Source: Apoderus coryli (taxonomy: Eukaryota > Arthropoda > Insecta > Coleoptera > Attelabidae). From it: 64,000 nt of DNA. The DNA lies in the NCBI GenBank assembly GCA_911728435.2, contig OU452211.1, positions 10,584,428-10,648,427 of the forward strand, given 5' to 3'. The translations under genes and the position numbers were made by a program. Below the pieces are notes generated by a model that saw nothing but the letters and a program-made list of their open reading frames with translations, did no database searches and was not told where the DNA came from. Positions 1-10,930 of the stretch are shown here, one piece after another (position 1 is the stretch's first letter; every line of letters begins with the position of its first letter).

Positions 1-843
1 GATTCTGGTTGTGCTCACGACAGAAAATAAACCGCAGATCGTCAATTACGGTAGGAGCATAGCCCATAACGCACTTGAAGACAAGAAAGCATCTATAGAG
101 ATGTTCCTTAGCTATAACTTCAACTAATACTACTGTAAAATTCTGGATCCGCAGGATGCAAAAATCCTACATGATAAAAAATCAATTTACATCAAAGCAA
201 TGTTGACAAAAATGAGGAAACCATAGCAAAAATCACCAAATTAAAATACGAATTACTGCCAAATCTAGTCCCTAGATTTGGCTCCATCTGACCATTACTC
301 ATACTCCTTAAGAATAGTCTTCACTTCTAATTTTATAATAGAAGCAGCAATTGTGCGTTCACTACAAAAATAAACTTAACCCATTCGGTAATTCTGTCCA
401 TCAATAAACATTTGAAAACTAACTCCAACTACATTTGCCAAATTTTTGAATCATTAAAGAATTTAGTGGATCACCGCGGAAACTGCTTTTAGATTTATGT
501 ACAATCCAACCCTCATATTTCCGGTTAGATACATAGACAGATCGGTATAACTATCTCGAAAAGCCAAAATTTCATTACCAGATTGAATAATAATTCAATC
601 AATTTGTGGTTTTTCAAAACCGACAGAGTATACCTAATTTTTGTTGAAAGCTTTTATAATATTGATCATATATACCTATAATTTATTCAATATTTATTTA
701 TATTTCAATAGCGATAGGTACCTAAATATTGCTAAAATTGAAACTGCGAGGGGAGGTAATTTGTTCACGGAATAAAGGGGTTGTTGCTAATTTTTGCATA
801 CAAATACTAATTTTGATCAAAACTGGGTTATTATCCGATGAAA
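1..843. other. No recognisable gene
   Basis: AT-rich sequence with no convincing reading frame, RNA gene or repeat structure that I can support. Confidence 0.5.
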
Positions 844-849
844 TAAGTC

Positions 850-1290
850 AATCCGGAAGAAAATTGAATTTCGCTAAGCAAAAAAAAAAAACTAAAATGT
901 CTACTGGGACATTCTGGTATCAGGGGAAACGAAGATGCCAATAAGTTAGCAAAAAGGGGGTGTCAACCCCTTTTAGAGGAGAAGTTCAGAATTAAGGAGT
1001 AAACAGACAGAGGAAAATCTTCCTGGACTGATAAACTCCAAGAAATTCCTTGGAAACTTCAACTATGAAAGATCCAAAATCTGTTTATCTCTCAGTAAGA
1101 ACGGGGTACGTGTTCTCAGTATACCAGAAACCCCTCACTTTAATATTAGTCTTAGTTATGGGGACTTTTGGCATGATCTACAAGTATCACAAGCAAGACA
1201 GAAATTCACTTAAATATGATCCCGTCTCGAATCCAACACTGCAGAAAACGTTAACAAACTTGAAAGCGGAAGCGAAGATTTGAACTGAAA
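850..1290 (+). pseudogene. LINE RNase H domain and downstream tail, decayed
   Basis: Positions 904-966 translate to GHSGIRGNEDANKLAKRG, the C-terminal signature of the RNase H domain found in Jockey/I-group non-LTR retrotransposons, where it degrades RNA of the RNA/DNA hybrid. About 100 bases downstream, two frames give LSLSKNGVRVL followed by a stretch resembling the conserved LTGH..LN.HL..MGL segment of these polyproteins. The frame is broken repeatedly and nothing upstream of the RNase H motif is recognisable, so this is the 3' stub of a dead element. A second member of the same broad group lies on the minus strand at 39.4-41.1 kb. Confidence 0.6.
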
Positions 1291-2020
1291 AACAAACGCG
1301 CCACCAGAAACAACCACAAGTTGAGTCTTTGGATCTCTGTAGTGAAGGTTCCATCATTATATGAAGGAGTAAAGCTGGACTGCATGTCAAGGTGTCCCAG
1401 TGAGCTTGAACGCTCGTTGCCATAATTTTCCCTCTAACTGATTATGGGGAAAAGGATGGTAACGATTAAGAGTTGGGAAAAATTAACTGGAATATTGGAC
1501 CAATTTACTATTAATGAGGAAATATGAACTTCTGAACATCCACTTAACTCCTAATCCTATAGGAATAGAATAAGTACCCACACTAAAATATATCAAATCA
1601 ATTAATATGCTTTTGTCAGAAATGCTTTAACATTTCCAGTGTCCACGCAGTAGCCAACAATACAACATACATCCCTACATCAAATTTATTTCCGTAATAA
1701 AGACCCACAAATTCCTATTAAAAGTAAATAAATGGACCCGAGCGCACGTAAATAACTCAGTTTGATATTTAAAGGGGATGTTGTAAAAGTCCTCAGTGGA
1801 TCGATTAATTTAAATCTATATTAGGATTTTGGAAAATAGATATAGGGAGGAAATATACGGGATATGCGCCATCGACGTGCCACGGTGCCGTGGCCGTTGT
1901 TGTGTTATTGAGTAAAATCTTAACGCAGAAAGTTAGTTAAAGAGATATACAGAGTACAATACAGCCCAACAAAAATATGTATCAAACAATATTCATGGAG
2001 ATGTTTGCTGAATTAACAGT
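1291..2020. other. No recognisable gene
   Basis: Nothing recognisable. A short palindrome-like CCACGGTGCCGTGG lies near 1878 in an otherwise featureless stretch. Confidence 0.4.
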
Positions 2021-2022
2021 GC

Positions 2023-2405
2023 TGCTATGCTTCTGATATCGTTTAGCAACATGTTCGTTCAGATAGCTAAGAAAATTGCAGCTTGTTGTCTCGCTCTATC
2101 TTAACCTGAACTTAACCAGATCAGATTCCCGCTCACTAGAGATTCTGGATTCTGGCTCTTATTTCACAAACTCAATGTTTCCGAAAATTGTGTGATTTTA
2201 TCAAATTAATTAGCTCCATAACATTCAACGCATCACCCGTTGCTTCAGGCGTTTGAAAATGTTACGGAAGTAAAAAGCATTGCAAAACAGAAAGTCAACT
2301 AAAAACCACACGCAGAATGTAGAGATTCGTCAAGAGACGATGGATATTGACACCGAACTAACCAGGCGAGCTGAATTGTCAATGCAGCAATTGAACCTAC
2401 TAATG
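2023..2405. repeat. Direct duplication, unit 1
   Basis: This segment recurs at 2433-2775 in the same orientation. Shared blocks include TTCGTTCAGATAGCTAA, AACTTAACCAGAT, GATTCCCGCTCACT, AACCACACGCAGAA and TTCGTCAAGAGACGATGG, in the same order. The copies differ by substitutions and by small indels, so the duplication is not recent. No protein is encoded. It may be part of a larger repeat unit or of an element's untranslated region. Confidence 0.75.
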
Positions 2406-2432
2406 CGTTTTGAAAACCAGTGGTAAAAGAGC

Positions 2433-2775
2433 TAGATCTGCTTCTGATTGTTTAGCAACATATTCGTTCAGATAGCTAACAAAATTGCAGCTTTTTGTCT
2501 TGCTCTAACTTAACTTGAACTTAACCAGATGAGATTCCCGCTCACTGGATATTTCTGCTACTTTAGCTCAGGATTCTGGCTCTTAAAGACACATATTTCA
2601 CAAACTCAATGTTTCCAAAAGTTGTGATCTAACATTGAACGCAAGTAAAAAGCATAGCAAAACAGAAAGGCAACTAAAAACCACACGCAGAAAGTAGAGA
2701 TTCGTCAAGAGACGATGGATATTGTCACCTAGCAAACCAAGCGAGATGAATTGTCGATGCAGCAATGGACCAGCA
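2433..2775. repeat. Direct duplication, unit 2
   Basis: Second copy of the unit at 2023-2405. It lacks the block around GCATCACCCGTTGCTTC that is present in unit 1 and carries a short insertion near TTTCTGCTACTTTAGC. The end-to-start spacing of only about 30 bases makes this a near-tandem duplication. Confidence 0.75.
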
Positions 2776-3138
2776 GATGATTGAATCGAATTACGATTCA
2801 ATTCGGTAAACCAGCAAAATAAAGTGGACCGATATGGGTTTTCAGCATTGCATGTCTGGAAGAAATATAGAACATCTTCTATTTTCAAAATATCATAGAG
2901 ATCGATATCCTCAATATCTTGATATATATTTGGTTTGTACCACCATGTATGTACACGCTGTTAGGGTAGGTAATAGATCGATTAAATGCATTATGTTGTC
3001 TTATATGGTAGGGCTTCAATAATTGATTTATCGTCACATTATATGCTCTGATAATACAGGTAATAAACTTTGCTTTACTTTAAAATATTGGTTGTTCTTG
3101 AATCTCAAGGGGGGTAGATATATTATTGCGTGTTTTAT

Positions 3139-3535
3139 ATAGAGGGTGTTTCAAGAAGACGTGGCAGTATTTGAAGTCCTTAGTTTACGATACTCTACTA
3201 TTCGGATTTGTTATTTTTAGTTGAATTATTCGCAAATATTCTAGGTATATTGAAATATGTTTTCAATTTTTATCTCGTAAACGATGTAAAGATATGTGAA
3301 AATGACAAAGGATTCAAATTTTCCCCGATCGTTTAAGCACACAACATTGTCGTTCTTGACAGCCTTGTAAATGTCCAACATTTCCAAACCAATTAAGCTC
3401 AAAATGATTCATCAAAACATGGTTAGCATAGATGAGTTGGTATCATTTGTAAAAATTATGCTGGGACTAATATTTTAAGACGATTTATCATACGAAGTAG
3501 TACCTATGTTCCTCGAGATGTCCCAACACCTCTAA
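3139..3535. repeat. Possible TIR element remnant
   Basis: The left edge reads TAGAGGGTGTTTC and the right edge, reverse-complemented, TAGAGGTGTTGGGAC, giving weak inverted ends about 400 bases apart. The first ~33 bases (GGGTGTTTC, then AAGACGTGGCAGTATTTGAAG) reappear with a few changes at 52133-52165, so this is a dispersed repeat family. No transposase is visible. Confidence 0.35.
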
Positions 3536-4545
3536 TTTTTCTGGCCTATATTTTTGGCAGTACAGGAAAGTCCCAATTTGTGAGTCAGAAGTCCTTCGAA
3601 TTTAACACCACTGAGCCTGAGGTATGGAAGGTTCTGAAAGAGACATTTATCATCTGGATTGTAAAAAATCTTGGAAATTAATGAATGAATGCATTTCTGG
3701 GTAAAATCAGGTAACAAAAAAGCACACTTATTTGAGAAGAGGAGCTTGCAGGTTGGTCGCAAACAGCAAATTCTTTAATATATTTTTAAAATGTTATTAT
3801 AATTCCCAGATAACCTGTAATAATATGGAATCATTCTTTGTGGTTTGATTCAATTAATCAACACTAATAATTGTATTTGTATTGGAAAAGATGTATGACT
3901 AGTTAAATTGAACATATCACAATAACGTTCCAAGAATATATTTGTGCACATAGAAAAATGATAAAACATTATTGAATCATTAGGTATGTGAATTAATAAA
4001 TATATTGGCCAATAGAGAATAATTTTATTCAAGGTTATACTACTAATACCAAACAAAATTTACCTCGATCTATCCAACGTATTCATATACTCGTAATTTT
4101 AAAAAATATATTTATTTGCATTAACATATATGACGAAATACCAGAGCTGTTAATTTAATTATTATTTCAAATTCAGCCAGGTACATAAGTAATAGAATTG
4201 ATAAATAAATTGTATGAAAAATTTTTACACATTGAATAATAATAATAATCATTAATGTTTATTGATATGGTGGTCAGGTGTTTGTATTAGTGCTGTTTCA
4301 ACAGAGAAAAGGCGATTATCTCATTTTGCAAACGAGTCACAATTATTATTAATATTCAAAAACGTGTTTGCACAGATTAGCTAAATAAGTTACACTTTTA
4401 TTTATATTTTGATACTGGAAGAAGGAGTCAACTTGCTTATTTCATAAAAAAATAGAGACCACCCTATATATTATAGTTAGAATCTAAGTAGATTTTGTGT
4501 ACATGCTCTATACCTAAGTCTTACTTTTGTGACATATTTAAGGCT
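3536..4545. other. No recognisable gene
   Basis: AT-rich, with no convincing coding sequence or RNA gene. Confidence 0.45.
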
Positions 4546-4547
4546 AA

Positions 4548-5464
4548 GTTCAGATGGTTGCGAGTGAACGCGCGTTCCACAAACTGCGCGAAGTAAGATA
4601 CAGCGTAATCATGCCCAATGGTTGCGCATGGTTGCACATGGTTGCGCGTCATCGCGCGTATACTGGCGATCGCGCGCGGTCCTCTTTATGTTATCGCCGG
4701 TACCTTGATTCGTGTGTTTTGTAAAACAGTATCTACTAATTCTAGTACTAGTATTATCGTATTATAGCAATCGATGTGACCCAAATTTTTTAAATTTATT
4801 CTAAAAGGAATCAGCGAACATACTCTCGAAAGTGTAAACACCTTACCCTAATGCTGCTCGGTTCGTGTTGCCTCATTCCTAGCTGTTAAGGCAGCGGAGA
4901 GCGATCAACATCTACAAAAAAGAAGTACGCAACAAAAAATAGCATTGCAGCCAACAAATATTCCTAAAAGTCTTTATAAAGACAATGACAGTAATTAAGA
5001 AAAAATTGGTTTTGAGTGAATGAAATGGCTTAAGGACCTGTCATTTTCCAAATGACCTGTAGTAGACAGCACCGATGGCTCCAAAGCTAAATGCAAAGTG
5101 GGTATGGCATAGTTCTGCAAAATAGATATGCTACATTAAAAACACATACAGAATCATCAACGCACAAAGAGAATTAAAACATTGTATTTAGAAAAATCTA
5201 GTACTATTCTGGTATTTTAAATTTTATAAACTGGTAGAAGGCAATCAGGCAAACACGTGTTCAGTTGAACCGCACGATTTGAGGCGTTTAGACGTACGAA
5301 GCTGCAATATGGAAGACGATTTCAACACCGATCTGTTTATCGATGAAGTCGAACATTTACCAGACATATGGAACATGAATTCGAAGGAATTCTCGAATAA
5401 TATACTGAAGAAACGGTCTTGGGAGCAGCTAGTTTTGATTGATCTTTGTCAGTCTTCGATATAA
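4548..5464 (+). mobile_element. PIF/Harbinger-like element, 5' part
   Basis: This stretch starts with a strikingly GC-rich segment (4555-4680) containing GGTTGCGCATGG-type units repeated three times around 4618-4650 and several GCGCG runs, unlike its surroundings. It ends in an open frame encoding a MADF domain (next entry), the usual partner protein of PIF/Harbinger transposases. The sequence then breaks off where the SINE-like repeat begins near 5507. No right terminus or DDE transposase was found, so the element is truncated. The assignment rests on the MADF domain and the local composition. Confidence 0.45.
5309..5464 (+). pseudogene. MADF-domain protein fragment (Harbinger accessory protein)
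   Basis: From the ATG at 5309 the frame reads MEDDFNTDLFIDEVEHLPDI and continues WNMNSKEFSNNILKKRSWEQ. This matches the first two helices of a MADF/Myb-SANT-like DNA-binding domain: F..LFI.EVE..P.IW, then KRSWE. In PIF/Harbinger elements this second protein helps the transposase bind DNA and reach the nucleus. The domain normally needs about 85 residues; only about 50 are present before the sequence departs from the family and stops. An upstream in-frame ATG at 5279 exists, but the residues after it do not resemble the family. I call it a truncated pseudogene. Confidence 0.6.
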
Positions 5465-5508
5465 AATCAAGCATATTGCCTCATAAACTTCCATTTACCA
5501 CGACTAAC

Positions 5509-5835
5509 CACGGTTGTGTCGCCCCAAAACTTTCCCGACAAAGATATAATAGAATCAAAAATATAGGTATGACCTGCCTGACAAACCAGAATTTTAATAA
5601 TAATTATTATTATAATCCTATTATTTTCATTATTTCCAATAAACTAACACACACACACACAAACTAACTGTACTTTATTCAAAAAATAGAAAAAAATATT
5701 GCAAGACCTAGGCTTCGAACCCAGAACCTTCCGCATGCAAAGCGAACGCTCTATCAATGACGCCACAAACCCTTTATCAAATGACTTTATTATATTCTAA
5801 TAAGAGTTATAGGTTCCAACTACCTAACTGGTGAA
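5509..5835 (-). repeat. tRNA-Ala-derived SINE, copy 1
   Basis: On the minus strand, 5770-5698 reads as a tRNA-like head. It has a D-arm/A-box with GATAGAGCG, an anticodon arm with stem TTCGC/GCGGA around loop TTTGCAT (anticodon UGC, alanine), and a B-box GGTTCTGGGTTCGAAGCC. Such heads supply the internal RNA polymerase III promoter of SINEs. The same segment, including the flanking TGTCGCCCCAAAACTTTCCC (left) and CCAACTACCTAACTGGTGAA (right), recurs at 38352-38665. An (AC)n run interrupts the tail near 5646. About 70 shared bases lie upstream of the tRNA-like head, so the true 5' end is uncertain. Confidence 0.6.
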
Positions 5836-7400
5836 ATTTTACATAGAAGAATTGGTTCACAAATAGTGTAAAAGGGGACAAAAATTAAAAAATATGTATT
5901 CCCAAGAATACCAGAAAAATTGGCTAATTATATATAGTTTTGATAGAAGATAACCTACAAAGTGCAGCATAAAAAACTTGTTTACCACCATAGGGGTTCA
6001 TAAATAGTAGAAACAGGCCCAAACAAAATTACATTGTAAAAATGATATAAGATTTAATTGAATTGGTGTTAAAAATACACGACAAAAAATTCATGTACCA
6101 TAGACGTCCCTGAAAAATAAAAATAGCTGATGTCTATAATAAAAAAAAAATTATTTGGAAGTATAGCTTTTCACCAAGAGTCTTACGAGAAAGATAAATG
6201 ACAAAAACGTCACAAAAAATTAATCTTACACTTAAATATGGAGAGCTATTCGTGCCTCGAGCACAACAGTTTATTTATTTAGATGTTTTCTCAGAGCACA
6301 GTGCCCTGTGAAATATTTTATAATAATTTGATCTAGCCAGCACATTCGCCCTTTCATTATTCTCGGATAGTTTGTATGTGAATTACGTGCTCTTAATACC
6401 GTCTGGCTGTGTTGCTTTGGATAGACCTTCAATTTGTTTAATTTCGCGCGGTGCTACATTGCAAATGTATCAGGATTTTTCAAATGCTTTCAATCGTATT
6501 ATTCAGGAAAGCCAATAATTTCGGGTTTCGTCTATATCTTTTGAAATGGCTACAAATCGACGCATTACCTTACTCCAAGGATCAAGGATATAAATTATAT
6601 CCTCTATTATTTTTTTTTTCATTAATTACCTTGGGAAGATCCTTCAATGTCCTAATTTATTTACTGCTGAAGATCTTAAGATATTTAATTGGAGGCCATA
6701 ACAGCTATAGGCGGTTATTTTGCAGAACTTCCAATATCATTTTCATTATGAAATAAAATTAAAAAAAAAAAAAACAACGTTGAAATACGTGTAGATATTA
6801 GGGTTTGACAGATTATGTTTCCGTATACAAAACTTTCCAGACCACCCTCGTATTACTTAACGACTTGATATTTTAGAAATAAGCGTTTATACAATTCATA
6901 TTGTGACGTATACGTCATTTTATACAACAATCGCAGCCTTTGAAATACATTCAGACATCATTAAATAAAACTAATTGAGATTGTTACTTGAAAGATTCTT
7001 GGCAAAGGCTTCTGCCATAGTTTGAATAATAAATCACAGTAATATAGAGATACAATTATTATATAATTCGAAATAGGCTAGTTGAGTTGACAATATTAGT
7101 AGGCACGCGACATTGGGAGTTTAAATTTATTGCCGACTTAATCGTAGTGAAATATACAAATCAGTAAAAATTAGAATTTTTATAATGGACTTCCTGCAAT
7201 CAACAGCAAAAACATTGACCTCAATATATGTTGAGTATAGTGACTTTCACACTTCCACAAGGCAGTACGTTAGCTCCTCTTATTTTTTGTACAATATTGA
7301 TATGAAGTTTTGGATTTTTTCTTGAAAGGGTAAAACAATATCGGTCGGTGATTTGCGTGAGGAAATCAAAACGTGTGAAGATGCCTCACATTCATTGCAA
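5836..7400. other. No recognisable gene; one shared repeat block
   Basis: The segment at about 5925-6010 (TATATATAGTTTTGATA, AAGATAACCTACAAA, GCAGCATA, AACTTGTTTAC) recurs at 42615-42705, so part of this stretch is a dispersed repeat. The remainder shows no supportable gene. Confidence 0.5.
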
Positions 7401-7409
7401 CTATTAAGT

Positions 7410-7815
7410 TCAAAAATGGCCAACCAAATGAAGTCACGACGGAGGGAAACCATCAACAAAGTCCATGCGACGACTTTTGATAAATGTTTTGCCCTATTGA
7501 AACACATCAGTGCGAGGGAATTTTTGCATGCGGTACGTAACCGCAGATGAAACATGTGTCCACCAATACTCCTCAGAGAACAAGCAACAGTTGAAGGCAC
7601 ATTCGCGACGAACACCATGTCAACCGTTCTTTGGTATTCGGAGCGTGTGTTCCACATTGAAGGATTGATTCACCAGAAATTACAAAGAATTGAATAGACG
7701 CAACCGTTTGTCCCACAAAAAGTGCTGTTTCACCAACACAACGCTTCAGCCCATTCATCCTGATTCGCAACTGCCAAATTGGTTGATTTGGGCTACTGCT
7801 ACATGCACCGTATTC
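7410..7815 (+). pseudogene. Mariner transposase fragment
   Basis: Translated pieces in more than one frame follow the order of a mariner transposase. KSRRRETINKVHATTFDK leads into REFLHAV, then RYVTADETCVHQYSSENKQQ (the first catalytic Asp, family form VT.DETWIHHY.PESK). Next comes QKVLFHQHNASAHS, where the family form carries the second Asp as HQDNAPAHTS and this copy has His instead. It ends with AKLVDLGYCYMHRIL. The enzyme would cut and paste its own DNA at TA sites. The in-frame stop after KLQRIE, the frameshifts, the loss of the second Asp and the missing N-terminus all mark it as dead. Confidence 0.7.
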
Positions 7816-8400
7816 TTCACACGGGGTACCGTCAGACTTTTTGTTTTATTTCAGGTAGACTCATAGAAATCTTATATTATATATGTACTCTAGAATGCTA
7901 ATTAAATCCAACCGAATACCAAAAAGTGTAACGGGTATGCAGAGTTTTCACGAACTACGCATGCTCCTCAGTAACTTATTTTCAGTACAGAGCTGCCATA
8001 TTTAAAACTATTTTGTCGTTCGCCTTACAGAATTTATGCGACATATCTGTTTTATAAATAAATCCATGTTGCGTCATACGAAACTGCTTGACAAAATCAA
8101 ATAATTAAATGTTATCGGTAAAATTGCATACTGTTTAGTTTTCAGCAATATGAACGAAACATTTTTTTCCAAATCTTATTAAATTTAGGAGATTTAGCAA
8201 CAGCGTCTGTTTTCGCAAATGACGTTTCTCGTAGTGGGAATATCTGTCAGAGTCGGCTTCACCACAATTCAGATAGGTTATATAATTGAGTTATGGTTTT
8301 ATTCGTGGTATATTTTAATTGTTGATAGATATACCTATTTGTGATTAAAATTGTTTTTAATATTTGTTATTTTGGTTGTAGTTCGTTTATTTAACAAACA

Positions 8401-8747
8401 ATGAGGTGTATAGTGTTGTGGTGTAAAAATGAAGGTCTCATTCCTGGTATTAAATATTTTCAGTAAATTATTGTTTCGGGTTTCTAACAGTCTCAGTTTG
8501 AGTCAATATGATACCATTGACATGATACTCATTTTTAGCTTGACAAAAAAAAGACATGATGTTTGGATGCGGGCATTGGGATCCTAGTACAGAAAATGTA
8601 TGTGATGGGAATGTCATATGCAGTAAGCATTTCGCTGCAGAAGATATCATTTGTAGAGAAGACGGCAAGAGGATCACCCTCGTACCCGATGCAGTTCCCA
8701 AACTTTTGTTGAAAAGAAGAGATTATGTAAATGAGAGTGGAAGTTAA
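8401..8747 (+). pseudogene. THAP-domain protein, two exons, frameshifted
   Basis: Exon 1 (8401-8462) starts MRCIVLWCKNEG with the first two Cys of the C2CH zinc site and ends at a GTAAAT donor. A ~76-bp intron ends at TTTTTAG (8538). Exon 2 joins in phase as HLTKKRHDVWMRALG, holding the invariant THAP Trp. One base of frame is then lost near 8580, and the other frame continues DPSTENVCDGNVICSKHF (last zinc Cys and His) and ends with AVPKLL, the hallmark AVP box. All defining residues are visible across one intron and one frameshift. The protein would bind specific DNA, probably the element's own termini. The frameshift could be real or an assembly error; I treat the gene as broken. Confidence 0.65.
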
Positions 8748-8906
8748 ATTCTTAATCGTTTGATATCAAGACACTGTTTACTTAAAAGCAGTCTGTCAAA
8801 AATGCATGATATGTATGTCAAGAATATATTTCCTACGTTGTGCAGGGTGCAGGTATACAAAGTTCGTTTGAATTCTGTTGTTAAACTGGAATATACTTAA
8901 TTATAG

Positions 8907-9068
8907 AATCCTCCATGAAATTGCTGAGAATAAAAGTTCTACCAACCATGTTTTGTCACAAAATACTATTGCGAGTAGTACGGATGATAGGGAAGTGGTT
9001 TACATGGACACGGAAAATATTTGTGAAGTCACTGTTTCTTGCACCCCTTCTTTGAAGGCTGTAGAGAG
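8907..9068 (+). CDS. Possible further exon of the THAP gene
   Basis: An open stretch beginning after an acceptor-like TTAATTATAG and ending at a strong donor AGAG|GTAAGA encodes an acidic, Ser/Thr-rich sequence (SSTDDREVVYMDTENICEVT). Such linkers are common after THAP domains. The phase does not fit the best donor of the preceding exon (GTAAAT at 8727) without a further lesion. A terminal exon with AATAAAG near 9229 could follow the acceptor TTCTGCTTAG. The gene model is weak. Confidence 0.3.
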
Positions 9069-9462
9069 GTAAGACGCCTAAGGTGATTGTATAAACAAAC
9101 AAATATTATATAATAATAAAATAAATAATTAGGATGCTCAAGTCCTTAAGATATTTTCCAGTATTAGAATTTTTACTTATTTCTCGTTTCTGCTTAGATT
9201 TATTATTATTGGGTTGTACATGTTAGACAATAAAGTATTTAGATAATTAATGTAATTTTTAATTTCTTAAATTCCTTTATTCCATTTTTTTATTTGAATG
9301 TTACCAAATGGTAAAATTTAATTTTAAATATACCTATAACAGTAATATTACATTTAATCAAAGCCGGTCCTGTTGAAAAATAAGTTACTGGTGATCATGC
9401 GCATTATGGACAGCTCTACACTTTTGGTTACATTTTTTGTACTACGGGATTATCATTCTAGA

Positions 9463-9466
<4 letters not shown>

Positions 9467-9499
<33 letters not shown>
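9467..9499. repeat. (AT)n microsatellite
   Basis: An uninterrupted run of about 15 AT units, directly outside the right end of the THAP-bearing element. Confidence 0.9.
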
Positions 9500-9502
<3 letters not shown>

Positions 9503-10890
9503 AGATTTCTGTGGGTAGACTTGATTGGCTGTGGATGAGTATATAGATCATTTTTGCGACATCATATTTTTCTGAGGTTTTGAAGAAGCTGAGACATGTT
9601 AGAAAAAGTGACTATGTTGAAAACTAAATCGATATACTTAAAGAATAAAAAATGATGCTTTCATTGATAGACGCATCAATTATCATACAGATTCACAAAA
9701 AAAAAATAATCGGATTTAAACGAATCAAAATATCGCCGCCTTTATAATTGATAGTAATCCCAGTTAATCTGTGGAAAAATACAGTCACGATCACGCTGAT
9801 TATTGACTCCTCCTTGAAATTTGATGAAACAACTTTCAAATTACGTAATTTATAAATTATTATTACCTTCATTTACTAAATTGCGTTTATAGTTATTATT
9901 TTCAAATAGGTAGGTACATAAAGATAAAGAGGAAAAAAGAATTTGTTATTTTTCACATTCTTTGTTTAGAAACAATTTTATAATTAACAAACAACACGAA
10001 AATTACATAAGGAATTTATTGTAAAACCTTCGTTCGTAAGAAAAAATAAAAAGAACACAATCCTTTGCTTCTGCAAGTTCGTTAATTTTTGATCGATTCT
10101 AAAATAAAACGAGCGTCGAATTTTGGTGATATAATAACTGAACATGGCTCGAAAAAATCAATCAAACATTCGCGGAACAGGACAGTAGAATGCTCTACCA
10201 CATCTTCCCACTTTTCTCTACTGATCTCCTAATATTAGACTATTAGACCATAGCTGCATCAGTGGCATGTGCCTGGATATACATCAGTTTTAAGGCTGTT
10301 TGATCAGACCACAAATAAAGGTAGGTATAAGAAATGCATGATTGTGCACTTATTTTTTAATCGATTTGAAAAATTCTTTTTTGAGCATAGAAAGAACACT
10401 TTAACAGATGTTTATATAGGAATAAAAAAAATTAAATACGATGAATTATGAATTTACCTACCCAAACAGCAGTCGACAGTAACAGGGCTATCTGAAAAAA
10501 ATTCTGATACGTAGCGACGAGCAGTAGATATAAACTTAAACCAAGTTTCACTTAGATCAATACAATTTTAACAATGATGAATGTGAAAAAACGAATAACG
10601 TAGAGATGATCATCCAAACCGACCCACCAAAAGTGCAACAACCCAGGAAATTACTGGCGAAGCTAGGATTTCGTCATTGGTTCAAATCTTAAAACATATC
10701 AGCTGAGCTGAACAGAACAGTGACATCTGCCACTATACTGAAACTCGCCCTTTAATAAAGTCCTTTATTATTATTATATTCTTTCTAATAAAAATTATAA
10801 ACTTTATCTACTAATTATAAATATGCAATGAGACAATATTATTATTTATCGACTTTTTTGCCTTTGTTGACTTCTTTTGTTAGTACCGTT
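9500..10890. other. No recognisable gene; possible LINE 3' tail
   Basis: AT-rich. At 10705-10785 the text GCTGAACAGA followed by AATAAAGTCCTTTATTATTATTA resembles the stretch ending at 57415 (GCTGAACAGA, then AATAAAAGTCCTTTATTATTA). This suggests a shared LINE-like 3' end with a TTA-rich tail. Nothing coding can be supported. Confidence 0.4.
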
Positions 10891-10896
10891 TCAAAA

Positions 10897-10930
10897 CTGA
10901 TGATGAGAGTCAAGTATTCTCGAAACATGT
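10897..10930 (+). ncRNA. Hammerhead-like core motif, copy a
   Basis: CTGATGA is followed by an extra T, a hairpin closed by GAGA/TCTC, then GAAAC. This is the order of the hammerhead ribozyme core (CUGANGA, stem II, GAAA). Related copies lie on the minus strand at 21.6, 25.4, 51.3, 52.8 and 57.6 kb. The extra base after the first core box departs from the canonical fold, and stems I and III are not clear, so self-cleavage is only a hypothesis. Confidence 0.35.

Larger units (their letters stand above)
7920..9439 (+). mobile_element. TIR element carrying a THAP-domain gene
   Basis: The left end (7920-7986) begins CAAAAAGTGTAAC and contains CAGTAACTTATTTTCA. The right end (9371-9439), reverse-complemented, begins CAAAAAATGTAAC and contains CAGTAACTTATTTTTCA with ACGCATG/GCGCATG at matching distance. 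The two ends therefore align over about 70 bases in inverted orientation. Both are flanked by TAC (7917-7919 and 9440-9442), a possible 3-bp target-site duplication. Inside lies a spliced THAP-domain gene. THAP domains are the DNA-binding heads of P-element transposases and of some other transposon proteins. No catalytic domain is present, so I infer an internally deleted copy. Superfamily uncertain: P elements make 8-bp duplications, which are not seen here. Confidence 0.55.

Noticed and set aside
5698..5770. Functional tRNA-Ala gene
   Set aside because: The acceptor stem does not pair, the D-arm is degraded, and the same segment recurs as a dispersed repeat.
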